Origin: Thermalbibacter longus | Lineage (GTDB): Bacteria; Chloroflexota; Chloroflexia; Thermomicrobiales; Thermomicrobiaceae | Length of the DNA: 64,000 nucleotides | Assembly: GCF_023806485.1 (NCBI RefSeq) | Contig: NZ_JAMSLR010000013.1 | Coordinates: 22,275 to 86,274, forward strand | Direction of reading: 5' to 3' | Part shown: piece after piece, positions 43,567 to 51,872 of the stretch | How the letters are laid out: the number at the start of each line of letters is the position of its first letter | Numbering within the stretch: position 1 is the stretch's first letter | The notes under the pieces: model-generated | Told to the model about the DNA's origin: nothing | Databases searched by the model: none | The model's input: only the letters and a program-made list of their open reading frames with translations | Translations under genes and position numbers: made by a program

Positions 43567-44904
43567 CTATGGCCAGGTCGTCTCGGTCAGGGAGGCCGGC
43601 TGGGCCAGCAGCGGCAGCAGCAGCGCCTCCCAGCGCGCCGCCACCGCCTCGCGCAGCCGCTCGGTGGCCACGATCCGCACCAGGCGCCGGTGCTCCTCGT
43701 AGCGCTTGAAGTCCTCGTCGCTCAGGCCCACCACTTCCGTCCAGGGCATCAGCTCCCGGAAGCCGACCGGCGGCCGCTCGAACAGCACCCAGACGTCGGT
43801 GCTCCAGCGCTCCGGCTTGGGCAGGTCGACCAGGATCTCCCAGTCGGCTACCTCCTGACCCAGCAACGCGCTCAGCCGCTGGGCCATCTCGACTTCCAGC
43901 GCGCGGCGCTGGGCCGGCGCGTAGAAAAGGCCGCTCAGGTAGCGGTACAGCTCCGGCGCCCGGGCGCTCACCTCCACCGCCCGCTTGTGCAACCGCCGCT
44001 CGCGCAGCCGCTCGACCAGCGCGCGGGTGCTCGCCGGCATCCCGGGGCTGCCCAACCGCTCCAGCAGCGAGGCGTCGTCGTGGCGCGGCAGCTCTCCGGG
44101 GTCGATCGCGCCGGCCAGCAGCGCGTCCTGCACCGCGCGCAGGAGCATCGCCATACAGGCCCGGTTGGTGTGGTGCCAGTAGACATTGTCGAACATCTCC
44201 TGCCGGGCGTTGATCAGCGAGTGGAGCGGGCTGACCCCTTTGGCGGTGACCACGATGCGCCGCTGGCCCTGGACGACCGCTGGGCGGAGGGCGTCGAGCA
44301 GCCGGGGCATGTCTACCCCGCCGTAGGGGACGTTGCAGTGGCGGGCATCGCGCGGCAGGTAGTCGAGCTTGTCGACGTCGAGCGGGCCGCTCAGCAGGCC
44401 GCGCAGCAGCCGGTCGGCATGGGGGAGCTCGCCGCGGGGGGCGACCAGGTCGGCTACCCGGCCAGGGTCGACCCGCCACTCGCGCTCCAGCACGTCGGCG
44501 ACCTCGCCGGTCTCGATCAGCCGGCGGCCGACCTCCTCGTGGGGGAGCACCGGCGGGCCGAGCTCCTCGATCGCGTGGCTGAACGGGTAGTGCCCGATGT
44601 CGTGGAGCAGCGCGGCGGCGACCGCGGCCCGGGCGACCTCGTCGTCGACCAGCCCCTCGCGGTCGTAGCGGCGGACGGAGGCGACGGCCTGGCGCATCAG
44701 GTGCATGACGCCGAGCGAGTGCTCGAAGCGCGTGTGCTTGGCGCCCGGCCAGACCTTGCTAACGAAGCCGAGCTGCTGGATCCGGTCGAGCCGCAGGAAG
44801 GCCGAGGTGCCGATGAGCGCCGCCTCGGCGGCAGTCAACGGGATCCGGTCGTAGAGGCTGTCGCGGATGGTGGTGACCCAGGCCTGGTCGGGCAGCGTCG
44901 TCAT
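43567..44904 (-). CDS. HD-domain phosphohydrolase, SAMHD1/dGTPase-like
   Basis: A 445-residue soluble HD-superfamily protein. The metal-binding set is present in order: His in KHTRFEHSLGVMHL, HD in AALLHDIGHYPFSHAIE, and Asp in LDVDKLDYLPRDARH. This pattern, including the SH after the HD pair, matches SAMHD1/YwfO-like dNTP triphosphohydrolases. The C-terminal third (ILVDLPKPERWSTDVWVLFERPPVGFREL) is a less conserved accessory region. GGGAGACGCC precedes the ATG. Function probably nucleotide-pool or nucleic-acid related; exact substrate not certain. Confidence 0.85.
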   Translation of the reverse strand: MTTLPDQAWVTTIRDSLYDRIPLTAAEAALIGTSAFLRLDRIQQLGFVSKVWPGAKHTRFEHSLGVMHLMRQAVASVRRYDREGLVDDEVARAAVAAALLHDIGHYPFSHAIEELGPPVLPHEEVGRRLIETGEVADVLEREWRVDPGRVADLVAPRGELPHADRLLRGLLSGPLDVDKLDYLPRDARHCNVPYGGVDMPRLLDALRPAVVQGQRRIVVTAKGVSPLHSLINARQEMFDNVYWHHTNRACMAMLLRAVQDALLAGAIDPGELPRHDDASLLERLGSPGMPASTRALVERLRERRLHKRAVEVSARAPELYRYLSGLFYAPAQRRALEVEMAQRLSALLGQEVADWEILVDLPKPERWSTDVWVLFERPPVGFRELMPWTEVVGLSDEDFKRYEEHRRLVRIVATERLREAVAARWEALLLPLLAQPASLTETTWP

Positions 44905-44978
44905 GGCGTCTCCCGCTCGCTCCGGCTGATTCTAGCACGTCCTCGAACGCGTGTTCGTGGTACTCCCCTCGCCCCCGG

Positions 44979-45005
44979 CCCCTCTCCCGCCACGCGGGAG
45001 AGGGG
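44979..45005. repeat. Palindromic intergenic repeat of the CTCTCCCGC...GCGGGAGAG type
   Basis: CCCCTCTCCCGC and GCGGGAGAGGGG around a CAC loop, inside a larger imperfect palindrome (CCTCGCCCCCGGC to GCCGGGGTGAGG, about 44961-45027). Short palindromes of this appearance are dispersed in many high-GC genomes. Located between divergent HD and proline dehydrogenase genes. Confidence 0.6.
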
Positions 45006-45137
45006 TGGCGAAGCCGGGGTGAGGGAGGTCGATGTGCAGCCGCAGAGACTGATCGACGCTCAGCCGATCCCCGCAGTGCGGGAGTACAATCGCTGGCCGG
45101 GGGAATGAGCGTGCGTTCGCGCGAGGAGGAAAGCACC

Positions 45138-46058
45138 ATGCCCGTGCTCCGGACGGCGATGCTCTGGCTGGCCCGCCAGCCGCAGGTGGCCGAGCTGGTG
45201 AGGAGCGCGCCGGTCACTCAGCCGCTGGTTCGTCGCTTCGTGGCGGGCGAGACGTTGGAGGAAGCCGTCGAGGCCGTCCGTGAGCTGAACCGGCGCGGCA
45301 TGTCGGCGACGCTCGATGTCCTGGGCGAGAACGTCACCGACGAGCACGAGGCGCGCAAGGCGACCGAGACCTACCGCATCGTGCTGGATCGGATCGCCGG
45401 CAGCGGCATCGACAGCACGGTCTCGGTGAAGCTGACGATGCTGGGGCTCGATCTCAGCGACGAGCTCTGCCGGGAGAACCTGGAGTCGATCGTCGCCCAC
45501 GCCCGGAAGCTGGGGAACTCCGTGGCGGTGGACATGGAGAGCTCAGCCTACACCCAGCGGACGCTCGACCTCTTCTACCGTCTCCACCCGGTCTACGGCG
45601 ATCATATCGAGCTGGTGCTCCAGGCGTACCTGTACCGTACCGAGCGCGACGTACGCCAGGCGATCGAGCGCCAGGCGCGGGTGCGGCTGGTCAAGGGCGC
45701 CTACGCCGAGCCGCCGACGGTGGCGTACCCCTCGAAGCGGGCGGTGGACGCCGCCTATCGCCGGCAGATGGAGCTGCTCCTGGAGTTCGGCCGGTTCGTC
45801 GCCATTGCCACGCACGACGAGGCCATTCTCCGCGTGGCCAAGGGCTTCGCCCGCCGCCTCGGGATCGGGCGCGAGAAGTTCGAGTTCCAGATGCTCTACG
45901 GGGTGCGGCGGGACGTGCAGGAGCAGCTCGTGCGCGAGGGGTACGCGATGCGCGTCTACGTGCCGTTCGGCCGGCAGTGGTACCCCTACTTCATGCGGCG
46001 CCTGGCCGAGCGCCCGGCTAACCTGCTCTTCGCCTTGCGCCAGATTGCCGGGCGCTGA
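45138..46058 (+). CDS. Proline dehydrogenase (monofunctional, FAD-dependent)
   Basis: A 306-residue TIM-barrel enzyme oxidising proline to pyrroline-5-carboxylate with electrons to quinone. Blocks seen: LDVLGENVTDEHEA, VSVKLTMLGLDLS, VAVDMESSAYTQRTLDLF, LQAYLYRTERD, RLVKGAYAEP, ATHDE and a late EFQMLYGVRRDVQEQLV plus VYVPFGRQWYPYFMRRLAERPAN, which includes the substrate-binding Arg pair (YFMRRLAER). Length matches Thermus-type PRODH rather than PutA fusions. GAGGAGGAAAG precedes ATG 45138, chosen over 45105. No P5C dehydrogenase is adjacent. Confidence 0.94.
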   Translation: MPVLRTAMLWLARQPQVAELVRSAPVTQPLVRRFVAGETLEEAVEAVRELNRRGMSATLDVLGENVTDEHEARKATETYRIVLDRIAGSGIDSTVSVKLTMLGLDLSDELCRENLESIVAHARKLGNSVAVDMESSAYTQRTLDLFYRLHPVYGDHIELVLQAYLYRTERDVRQAIERQARVRLVKGAYAEPPTVAYPSKRAVDAAYRRQMELLLEFGRFVAIATHDEAILRVAKGFARRLGIGREKFEFQMLYGVRRDVQEQLVREGYAMRVYVPFGRQWYPYFMRRLAERPANLLFALRQIAGR

Positions 46059-46065
46059 GCGGCGC

Positions 46066-46377
46066 CTATGCCTCCGGCTCCGCCTTCGGCACCATGTAGA
46101 TGCGGACGCCGTGCTTGATCAGCCGGTTGATCATCCGGGCCCGGGTCTCGTGGCCGATCCGGCCCATCGGGGCGATCATCGGCACCCCGTGCAGCTCCCC
46201 CTTGGCCACGATCCACTCGCGGAACTGCCGGTCGCTCATCCGCGCGACCGTGACGTTCTCGGTTCCCGGCCCGTCGTCGCGGGGCACCACGACGTAGATC
46301 CGGGAGAGGTCATCGACCGTGATCTCCGGCTGCGGCGCCCGGTCATATCGCCCGTATGGGAACTGTCCTCGGTACAT
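46066..46377 (-). CDS. Hypothetical protein, 103 residues
   Basis: Small soluble protein starting MYRGQFPYGRYDRAP, with ITVDDLSRIYVVVPRDDG, VARMSDRQFREWIVAKG, an inner GVPMIAPMGRIGHETRARMINRLIKHGVRIYMV and an acidic tail. GAGG 8 bases upstream supports the start at 46377. No signal peptide or transmembrane helix. I do not recognise a family; the pattern of a basic helix followed by a beta strand near the end is all that can be said. Ends 7 bases from the convergent proline dehydrogenase gene. Confidence 0.6.
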   Translation of the reverse strand: MYRGQFPYGRYDRAPQPEITVDDLSRIYVVVPRDDGPGTENVTVARMSDRQFREWIVAKGELHGVPMIAPMGRIGHETRARMINRLIKHGVRIYMVPKAEPEA

Positions 46378-46437
46378 GCTTCGGCCTCGCTCCTCAGATC
46401 GAGCCCAGGGGCTCGCGCCGGCGGCGGGAGCCACCGC

Positions 46438-47271
46438 TCAACCCCTGCCGTCCCACTCTACGGTGCCGTCCAGCACGATGACCGGCCGATCGTCGCCGGA
46501 CAGGGCGTCCAGCATCCGCTGCGCGTCGGGGCTCAACCAGCGTCCGGCGACCGCCGGGCGCGCGGGAAAGCCAGCCTTGCGGAGCAGGTGGGCGCGCTCG
46601 ATCGCCCGCGCGATATCGGTCGTGCCCACGCCCCAGGAGACCTCGACGACCAGGTAGAGCTGGTCGGCCTCCGGCGTGCGGCCCCGGACGACCAGGTCGG
46701 CCTGCATAATGGCCTTGCGCTCGGCCCAGGTAATCGTTCCTGCCTCGACCGCATCGGTCAGCAGGGCATCGAGTTCGGTTGGAGAAAGAACTCGGGGGCG
46801 ACGGAACTCTGGGCCACCGAAGATTGCGGGCCCGTTCACGCGGTATGTGGCCTCGAGGTGGAACTGCTTGAGCTCAGCGACATCCGTATCGAGGTGTCCT
46901 GCCCGCTCGGCGAGTACGCTCACCTGTTCGGTGAGTTGGTCCATGCGCTCGGCGAGTCGTGCGACCGTCGCCTCAGTCTCGGCCTGACGGGCGGCGAGCT
47001 CCTCGACGCGCTGGGTGAGCGTTGCCAGGCGGGCCTCGGTCTCGGCCTGGCGGGCAGCCAGTTCGGCCAGCGCCGCTTCGGTACGCTCCTGGCGCTCCGT
47101 GAGCCGCTCGATGGCGCTGGCGAGTTCGGCGAAGCGGCGCTCAGTGAGGGCCGGGAGCTGGAGCAGCTCCTCGGTCAGCAACGTGGCCCGGAGTGCGTCC
47201 CGCCACTCCGGGTGCTCCCGTAACAGGCGCAGCAGTTCCGGCAAGTCGTCGATCGTGATCGGCACAGGCAT
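46438..47271 (-). CDS. Coiled-coil protein with C-terminal nuclease-like domain
   Basis: A 277-residue protein. Residues 45-140 are a long coiled coil with an 18-residue-like repeat (ELAARQAETEARLATL, VEELAARQAETEATVARL). The C-terminal half has QADLVVRGRTPEADQLYLVVEVSWGVGTTDIARAIERAHLLRKAG, which fits the D-x(n)-E-x-(K/S) core of PD-(D/E)XK-like proteins that occur in many Chloroflexota and cyanobacteria, although the usual Lys is Ser here. A catalytic role is uncertain. The neighbouring genes give no functional hint. About 60 bases separate it from the 103-residue gene on the same strand. Confidence 0.65.
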   Translation of the reverse strand: MPVPITIDDLPELLRLLREHPEWRDALRATLLTEELLQLPALTERRFAELASAIERLTERQERTEAALAELAARQAETEARLATLTQRVEELAARQAETEATVARLAERMDQLTEQVSVLAERAGHLDTDVAELKQFHLEATYRVNGPAIFGGPEFRRPRVLSPTELDALLTDAVEAGTITWAERKAIMQADLVVRGRTPEADQLYLVVEVSWGVGTTDIARAIERAHLLRKAGFPARPAVAGRWLSPDAQRMLDALSGDDRPVIVLDGTVEWDGRG

Positions 47272-47310
47272 CCCTCTGTCCCAATTCTACGCGAACCGAG
47301 GCACATCGAC

Positions 47311-48087
47311 TCACTCGAGGCGCGTACCGGGCCGGTCGGGATGCTTCGCAGGCGCAGGATGTGCCGCAAGGGAGGACGAGCTCCTGATCGTGGCTACCTC
47401 GTCGGCTTCGGCTGTCTCTGGCGCAGATCGTTTCCGCCACCAGCGAAGGGCGGTCGGGGTGGTCACCAGGCCGGTCAGGCCGGCGGCCAGGATGACCAGG
47501 GCCGGCAGGTGAAGCTCGGCGCCGAGCCGCCGGGCGATCAAGGGATCGTCCACCAGCATGCGGGCGGCCGTTATGGTCAATACGAGGACTCCCAGCCAGA
47601 GCAGGCTGGGGACGCGGTTGAGCAGGCGAGCGACCAGGCTGCTGCCGAACAGCAGGAGCGGCATCGAGAGCAGCAGGCCGAAGAGCAGCAGCTCGATGCT
47701 GCCGTGCGCGGCGCCACCCACGGCCAGCATGTTGTCGAGGCTCATGACCAGGTCGGCCAGCGTGATCGTCTGCACGGCGCCGAAGAACGACTCGGCAGCG
47801 GCGATGTTGTGCTCGCTCGCCTCCTCGCGCACCAGCTTGTAGGCGATCCAGGTGAGCACCAGTCCACCCGCGGCCTCGAGCAGCGGGATCGCCAGCAGCA
47901 CGGCCGCGAGAGCGGTAAAGGCGACTCGCAGCGCGATCGCCCCGGCGCCGCCCAGGACGATCGCCCAGCGGCGCTGGCGCGGCGGCAACCGGTGGGCCGC
48001 CATGCCGATGACCAGCGCGTTGTCGCCACTCAGGACGAGGTCGACGACGACGATGCTGAAGATGCCAGTGAGGAGATGGACGCTCAC
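47311..48087 (-). CDS. TerC-family integral membrane protein
   Basis: A 258-residue protein with about seven helices. FSIVVVDLVLSGDNALVIGMAAHRLPPRQR and the second-half counterpart TLADLVMSLDNMLAVGGAAHG show the paired D-N acidic motifs of TerC/YjbE proteins, linked to Mn2+ export or metalation of secreted enzymes and to tellurite resistance. The C-terminal 40 residues are charged and cytoplasmic. The start is taken as GTG 48087; the frame continues upstream without homology. No ribosome site is clear there, so the exact start is uncertain. Confidence 0.85.
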   Translation of the reverse strand: MSVHLLTGIFSIVVVDLVLSGDNALVIGMAAHRLPPRQRRWAIVLGGAGAIALRVAFTALAAVLLAIPLLEAAGGLVLTWIAYKLVREEASEHNIAAAESFFGAVQTITLADLVMSLDNMLAVGGAAHGSIELLLFGLLLSMPLLLFGSSLVARLLNRVPSLLWLGVLVLTITAARMLVDDPLIARRLGAELHLPALVILAAGLTGLVTTPTALRWWRKRSAPETAEADEVATIRSSSSLAAHPAPAKHPDRPGTRLE

Positions 48088-48298
48088 CCTCGAGTCTCGC
48101 GTGCCTACCGTCCGGGCCGGCGGCGCTCTGTTCGGCCAGCCCCGCACTAATGCTACCAACCTCTCGGTCTCGCGCGCGATCCCACCCGTGCCGCGATGGG
48201 TCGAGCCGGCCCAGTCACGGCTTCTTATCGCGCTCTTAGGCGCGGGTGTTACTATGAGGGCCGGAAGAACCGGCAGGATGACGGGAGGGAGACGAACG

Positions 48299-49564
48299 GT
48301 GAGCCTGGTCGAGCTGGTACGAGTCACGCCTGAGCTGGACGCCTGGTTGCGGGAGACCCGGCGCTACCTGCACATGAACCCGGAACTCTCGCTGCAGGAA
48401 GTCAACACGTCGCGGCTGGTCGCCGGGCACCTCCGCGAGCTCGGGATCGAGCACCGGACAGGGGTCGGTGGCGACGGGCGATCGCTGTTCATGTCGCCGG
48501 AGGCGCTGGCAGCGGCTGGGATCACGCCGGGCCCCACGACCGGTGGCACCGGGGTCGTCGCGCTGATCCGCGGCGAGAAGGGGCCGGGCAAGACGCTGCT
48601 CCTGCGCGCCGACATGGACGCGCTGCCGATCGAGGAGCAGAACGACACGCCGTACCGCTCGACTCGCCCGGGCGTGATGCACGCCTGCGGACACGACGTG
48701 CATACCACGATCCTGCTCGGCGTGGCGGAGGTGCTCAACGGGCTGCGTGAGCACTTCGCCGGTACGGTCAAGCTGATGTTCCAGCCGGCCGAGGAGGGGC
48801 CCGGCGGCGCGCTCGCGATGATCCACGACGGCGTGCTAGAGGATCCGCCGGTCGATGCCGCGGTGGCGCTGCACGTCGACGTCGGGCGACAGGCCGGGCA
48901 GATCGCGGTCTCCGCCGGGCCGGTCACGGCGTCGGCCGACACGTTCAAGGTCACGGTGTGGGGGGTCGGTGGCCACGCCGCCCGGCCGCAGGGGGCGGTC
49001 GATCCCATCGTGGTGGCCGCGCACATCGTGGTCGCGCTGCAGATCCTAGTCAGCCGCGAGGTCGACCCGTTGGAGGCGGCGGTCGTCACGGTCGGCAGGC
49101 TCCAGGCCGGCACCGCCACCAACATCATCCCCGACCACGCGACGCTCGAGGGCACGGTGCGCACCTACAGCCCGGACGTGCGCGATCACATCGAGCGGCG
49201 GATCGCCGAGCTGGCGAGCGGCATCGCCCAGGGCATGCGCGCGCGGGCGGAGACCGTCTACCTCCGCGGCTATCCGGCCATGCGCAACGACCCAGCCCTG
49301 ACGGCGCTGGTGCAGGAGGTCGGCCGGGAGCTGCTCGGCCCGGAGAACGTGTTCGAGCGCGAGCCGCTGATGGCGGGCGAGGACTTCGCGTTCATCTCCC
49401 AGCACGTGCCCACCTGCATGTTCAGTCTGGGAGTCGCCGACCCGGAGCGCGGGCTCGTCTACCCGCCGCACCACCCGAAGTTCGACGCCGACGAGGACGC
49501 CCTGGCGGTCGGGGTGCGCCTGATGGCGGCGGTCGCGCTGCGGTACCTGGAGACAGCCCGGTAA
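48299..49564 (+). CDS. M20-family amidohydrolase (N-acyl-amino-acid/hippurate hydrolase type)
   Basis: A 421-residue zinc peptidase. Motifs in order: RRYLHMNPELSLQEVNTS, LLLRADMDALPIEEQNDTPYRS, GVMHACGHDVHTTILLG, MFQPAEEGPGGA, the dimerisation-domain VWGVGGHAARPQGAVDPI, GTATNIIPDHATLEGTVRTY and MAGEDFAFISQHVP with the last metal region. These place it among IAA-amino-acid/hippurate/N-acyl-amino-acid hydrolases. The insertion around SPEALAAAGITPGPTTGG after residue 60 is longer than usual. GGGAGGGAG is about 8 bases before GTG 48299. An extended -10 (TGTTACTAT, 48247-48255) may drive it. Confidence 0.9.
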   Translation: MSLVELVRVTPELDAWLRETRRYLHMNPELSLQEVNTSRLVAGHLRELGIEHRTGVGGDGRSLFMSPEALAAAGITPGPTTGGTGVVALIRGEKGPGKTLLLRADMDALPIEEQNDTPYRSTRPGVMHACGHDVHTTILLGVAEVLNGLREHFAGTVKLMFQPAEEGPGGALAMIHDGVLEDPPVDAAVALHVDVGRQAGQIAVSAGPVTASADTFKVTVWGVGGHAARPQGAVDPIVVAAHIVVALQILVSREVDPLEAAVVTVGRLQAGTATNIIPDHATLEGTVRTYSPDVRDHIERRIAELASGIAQGMRARAETVYLRGYPAMRNDPALTALVQEVGRELLGPENVFEREPLMAGEDFAFISQHVPTCMFSLGVADPERGLVYPPHHPKFDADEDALAVGVRLMAAVALRYLETAR

Positions 49565-49587
49565 GCGGCAGGAGGGTCGGTTCGGCG

Positions 49588-50937
49588 ATGAGCGCCCGTT
49601 GCGTACTCCACCGGCGGTCGGCGGTCGGGCCAGCGCGTCGCCGGGGTTCCGGCGCGCGCGCAGCGCTCCTGCTCGCCCTGCTCCTTCTCCCGGCAGTGCT
49701 GGCCGCGTGCCGCTCCGGCTCCCAGAGTGCCACGCCGGCCCCGAGCCCGGCGGCCAGGCCTACGCAGCCGGCAGCGAGCGCCTCACCGACCCCTCCACCG
49801 CCAGCCTCACCGACGGCGGCCGGTGAACCCGCGGCCAGCCCGGCTCCCACCGCCACGCCGGAACCGGCGGCCACGCCTGCGCCCGCCGGGCCGGTGCCGG
49901 TACGGGTCGAGACCGTGGCCACCGGCCTGGAGGCGCCCTGGGAGCTCGCCATTGCGCCCGATGGCCGCCTCTTTCTCACCGAGCGGCCCGGACGGGTGCG
50001 GGTCATCGCCGACGGGCAGCTCCTGCCCGAGCCCGCCGTCGTGATCCAGGAGGTGGCGGAGGTCGGTGAGGGCGGGCTCCTCGGCCTGGCGCTCCACCCT
50101 GACTTCGCCTCGAACGGCTATATTTATGTCTACTATACCTACCGGGACGGCAGCGGCGCGTTTTGGAACCGGGTCGTCCGCTACACCGAGCGGGACAACC
50201 GCCTCATCGACCCGCTCGTCGTCCTCGACGGCATCCCCGGCGCCAGCCTGCACGACGGCGGTCGGATCGCGTTCGGGCCGGACGGCAAGCTGTACGTGAC
50301 CGCCGGTGACGCCCGCAACCCGGCTCTGGCGCAGGATCTGGGGTCGCTGGCGGGCAAGATCCTCCGGGTGAACCCGGACGGCAGCGTGCCGCCGGACAAC
50401 CCGTTCCCCGGCTCACCGGTCTGGTCGTATGGGCACCGCAACCCGCAGGGGCTGGCCTGGGCGCCCGATGGTCGGCTCTACGCGACCGAGCACGGCCCCA
50501 CCGGCGACCTCGGCATGGCAGCCCACGACGAGGTCAACCTGATCGAGCCGGGTCGGAACTACGGCTGGCCGGAGATGGTCGGGGCAACGGTGGTCGGCGC
50601 GCCTGGCGACTACGTCCCGCCCGTGCTCGAGAGTGGCCAGCAGACCTGGGCGCCGTCGGGAGCGGTGTTCGTCTCCTCCGGGCGCTTCCCGCAGTGGCAG
50701 GGTGACCTGCTCTTCACCGGGCTGCGCAGCCGGACGCTGTGGCGGCTCGACCTCTCGGAGGACGGGCGGCAGGCGGTGGCGCTGGAGCCGCTCTTCGCCG
50801 GCGAGTTCGGGCGGCTGCGCGCGGTGGTCGAGGCGCCCGACGGCACGCTCTACCTGCTGACCAGCAACCGCGACGGCCGGGGCAACCCGAGCGCGGAGGA
50901 CGACCGCGTCCTGCGGATCGTGCCGGACGTGCTCTGA
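49588..50937 (+). CDS. PQQ-dependent sugar dehydrogenase-like lipoprotein (GSDH beta-propeller)
   Basis: About 449 residues: signal peptide with lipobox ending LPAVLAAC, an Ala/Pro/Thr linker to about residue 105, then a six-bladed propeller of the glucose/sorbosone dehydrogenase family. Blocks seen: VETVATGLEAPWELAIAPDGRLFLTERPGRVRV, EGGLLGLALHPDFASNGYIYVYYTY, HDGGRIAFGPDGKLYVTAGD, GKILRVNPDG, VWSYGHRNPQGLAW (PQQ-site His) and DEVNLIEPGRNYGWPE. Family members oxidise aldoses with PQQ as cofactor. GGAGGG is 11 bases before the ATG. No PQQ synthesis genes are in the window. Confidence 0.88.
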   Translation: MSARCVLHRRSAVGPARRRGSGARAALLLALLLLPAVLAACRSGSQSATPAPSPAARPTQPAASASPTPPPPASPTAAGEPAASPAPTATPEPAATPAPAGPVPVRVETVATGLEAPWELAIAPDGRLFLTERPGRVRVIADGQLLPEPAVVIQEVAEVGEGGLLGLALHPDFASNGYIYVYYTYRDGSGAFWNRVVRYTERDNRLIDPLVVLDGIPGASLHDGGRIAFGPDGKLYVTAGDARNPALAQDLGSLAGKILRVNPDGSVPPDNPFPGSPVWSYGHRNPQGLAWAPDGRLYATEHGPTGDLGMAAHDEVNLIEPGRNYGWPEMVGATVVGAPGDYVPPVLESGQQTWAPSGAVFVSSGRFPQWQGDLLFTGLRSRTLWRLDLSEDGRQAVALEPLFAGEFGRLRAVVEAPDGTLYLLTSNRDGRGNPSAEDDRVLRIVPDVL

Positions 50938-51182
50938 GCCCGCCGTCCACCCGGGTGGGCGGCCACGGCCGCGTTCACCGGCGGCTGCCCGGCAGCGCGC
51001 TGTCTTGCGAAGTGCATCGCCCGCGGGACTGGCAATCGGTCTCTTCACCCTCCTGACCGCCCGCGTCCCAGAGGCTCGAGGCCGCGAGCCGTTCCCGGAG
51101 TCCTGGCGCGCGGGCCAGCCCTCGGTTAGGATAGGAATAGCTGCGCACCGAGCGGAACGACGAGCGTGCAGAGCGGCGGGCC

Positions 51183-51776
51183 ATGCTGATCTACTTCGGG
51201 ATCGCGCTCCTGGGGTTGCTCCTGCTGATCGTCACCCTGGTGGTCGGTGAGATTGACGACGTGCTCGACTTCGGCGCCGATGGCGACGGCGTCGGCCCCT
51301 TCAACGGCAAGGTGCTCGCCGCCTCGCTGACCGCCTTCGGCTCCGCCGGAATGCTGGCCACCTACTATGACCGCAGCCCGGTCACCGGCGCGCTGATCGC
51401 CGCCGCGGCGGCGCTCGCCGTCGGCGCGCTGGCCTGGTGGCTGATCGGCCTGTTCTACAAGCAGCAGGCCACGACCGAGTTCTCGATGAGCTGGACGCGC
51501 GGCCGACTCGCCGAGGTGACGACCGCTATCCCCGAGGGCGGTCTGGGCCAGGTGCTCTACCGCGACGCCACCGGCAGCCGCCAGCTTCTGGCCCGGAGCC
51601 GCGAGGGGGCCAGCATCCCGGCCGGGCAGCTCGTCCGGATCGTGGACGTGGTCGGGACGGCCGTCATTGTCGAGCCGGCCGGGGAGGCGGAGCCGGCTAC
51701 CCGGGCCAGCGGTGCGGAGCGGGTCGCGCCGGAACGCGGCGAGGCCGGGGATCGTGGCCAGCGGGCTGACGGCTGA
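51183..51776 (+). CDS. NfeD-like membrane protein
   Basis: A 197-residue protein with two or three helices at the N-terminus (LIYFGIALLGLLLLIVTLVVGEI, VTGALIAAAAALAVGALAWWLIGLF) and a C-terminal OB-like beta domain (GRLAEVTTAIPEGGLGQVLYRDATGSRQLLARSREGASIPAGQLVRIVDVVGTAVIVEP). That architecture is NfeD1b/YuaF-type, a partner of flotillins, and the flotillin gene follows after 96 bases. It probably anchors or stabilises the flotillin assembly at the membrane. The ATG has only a weak ribosome site. Confidence 0.82.
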   Translation: MLIYFGIALLGLLLLIVTLVVGEIDDVLDFGADGDGVGPFNGKVLAASLTAFGSAGMLATYYDRSPVTGALIAAAAALAVGALAWWLIGLFYKQQATTEFSMSWTRGRLAEVTTAIPEGGLGQVLYRDATGSRQLLARSREGASIPAGQLVRIVDVVGTAVIVEPAGEAEPATRASGAERVAPERGEAGDRGQRADG

Positions 51777-51872
51777 CACGCGAGCGTCCAGCCGCCCAGT
51801 GCGGTAGCGCGGGGTTTTGACGAGCGGGTGAGAGACTGGGAGTTCTCGAGTCGCGTTCGAGGGGAGCCCGGT

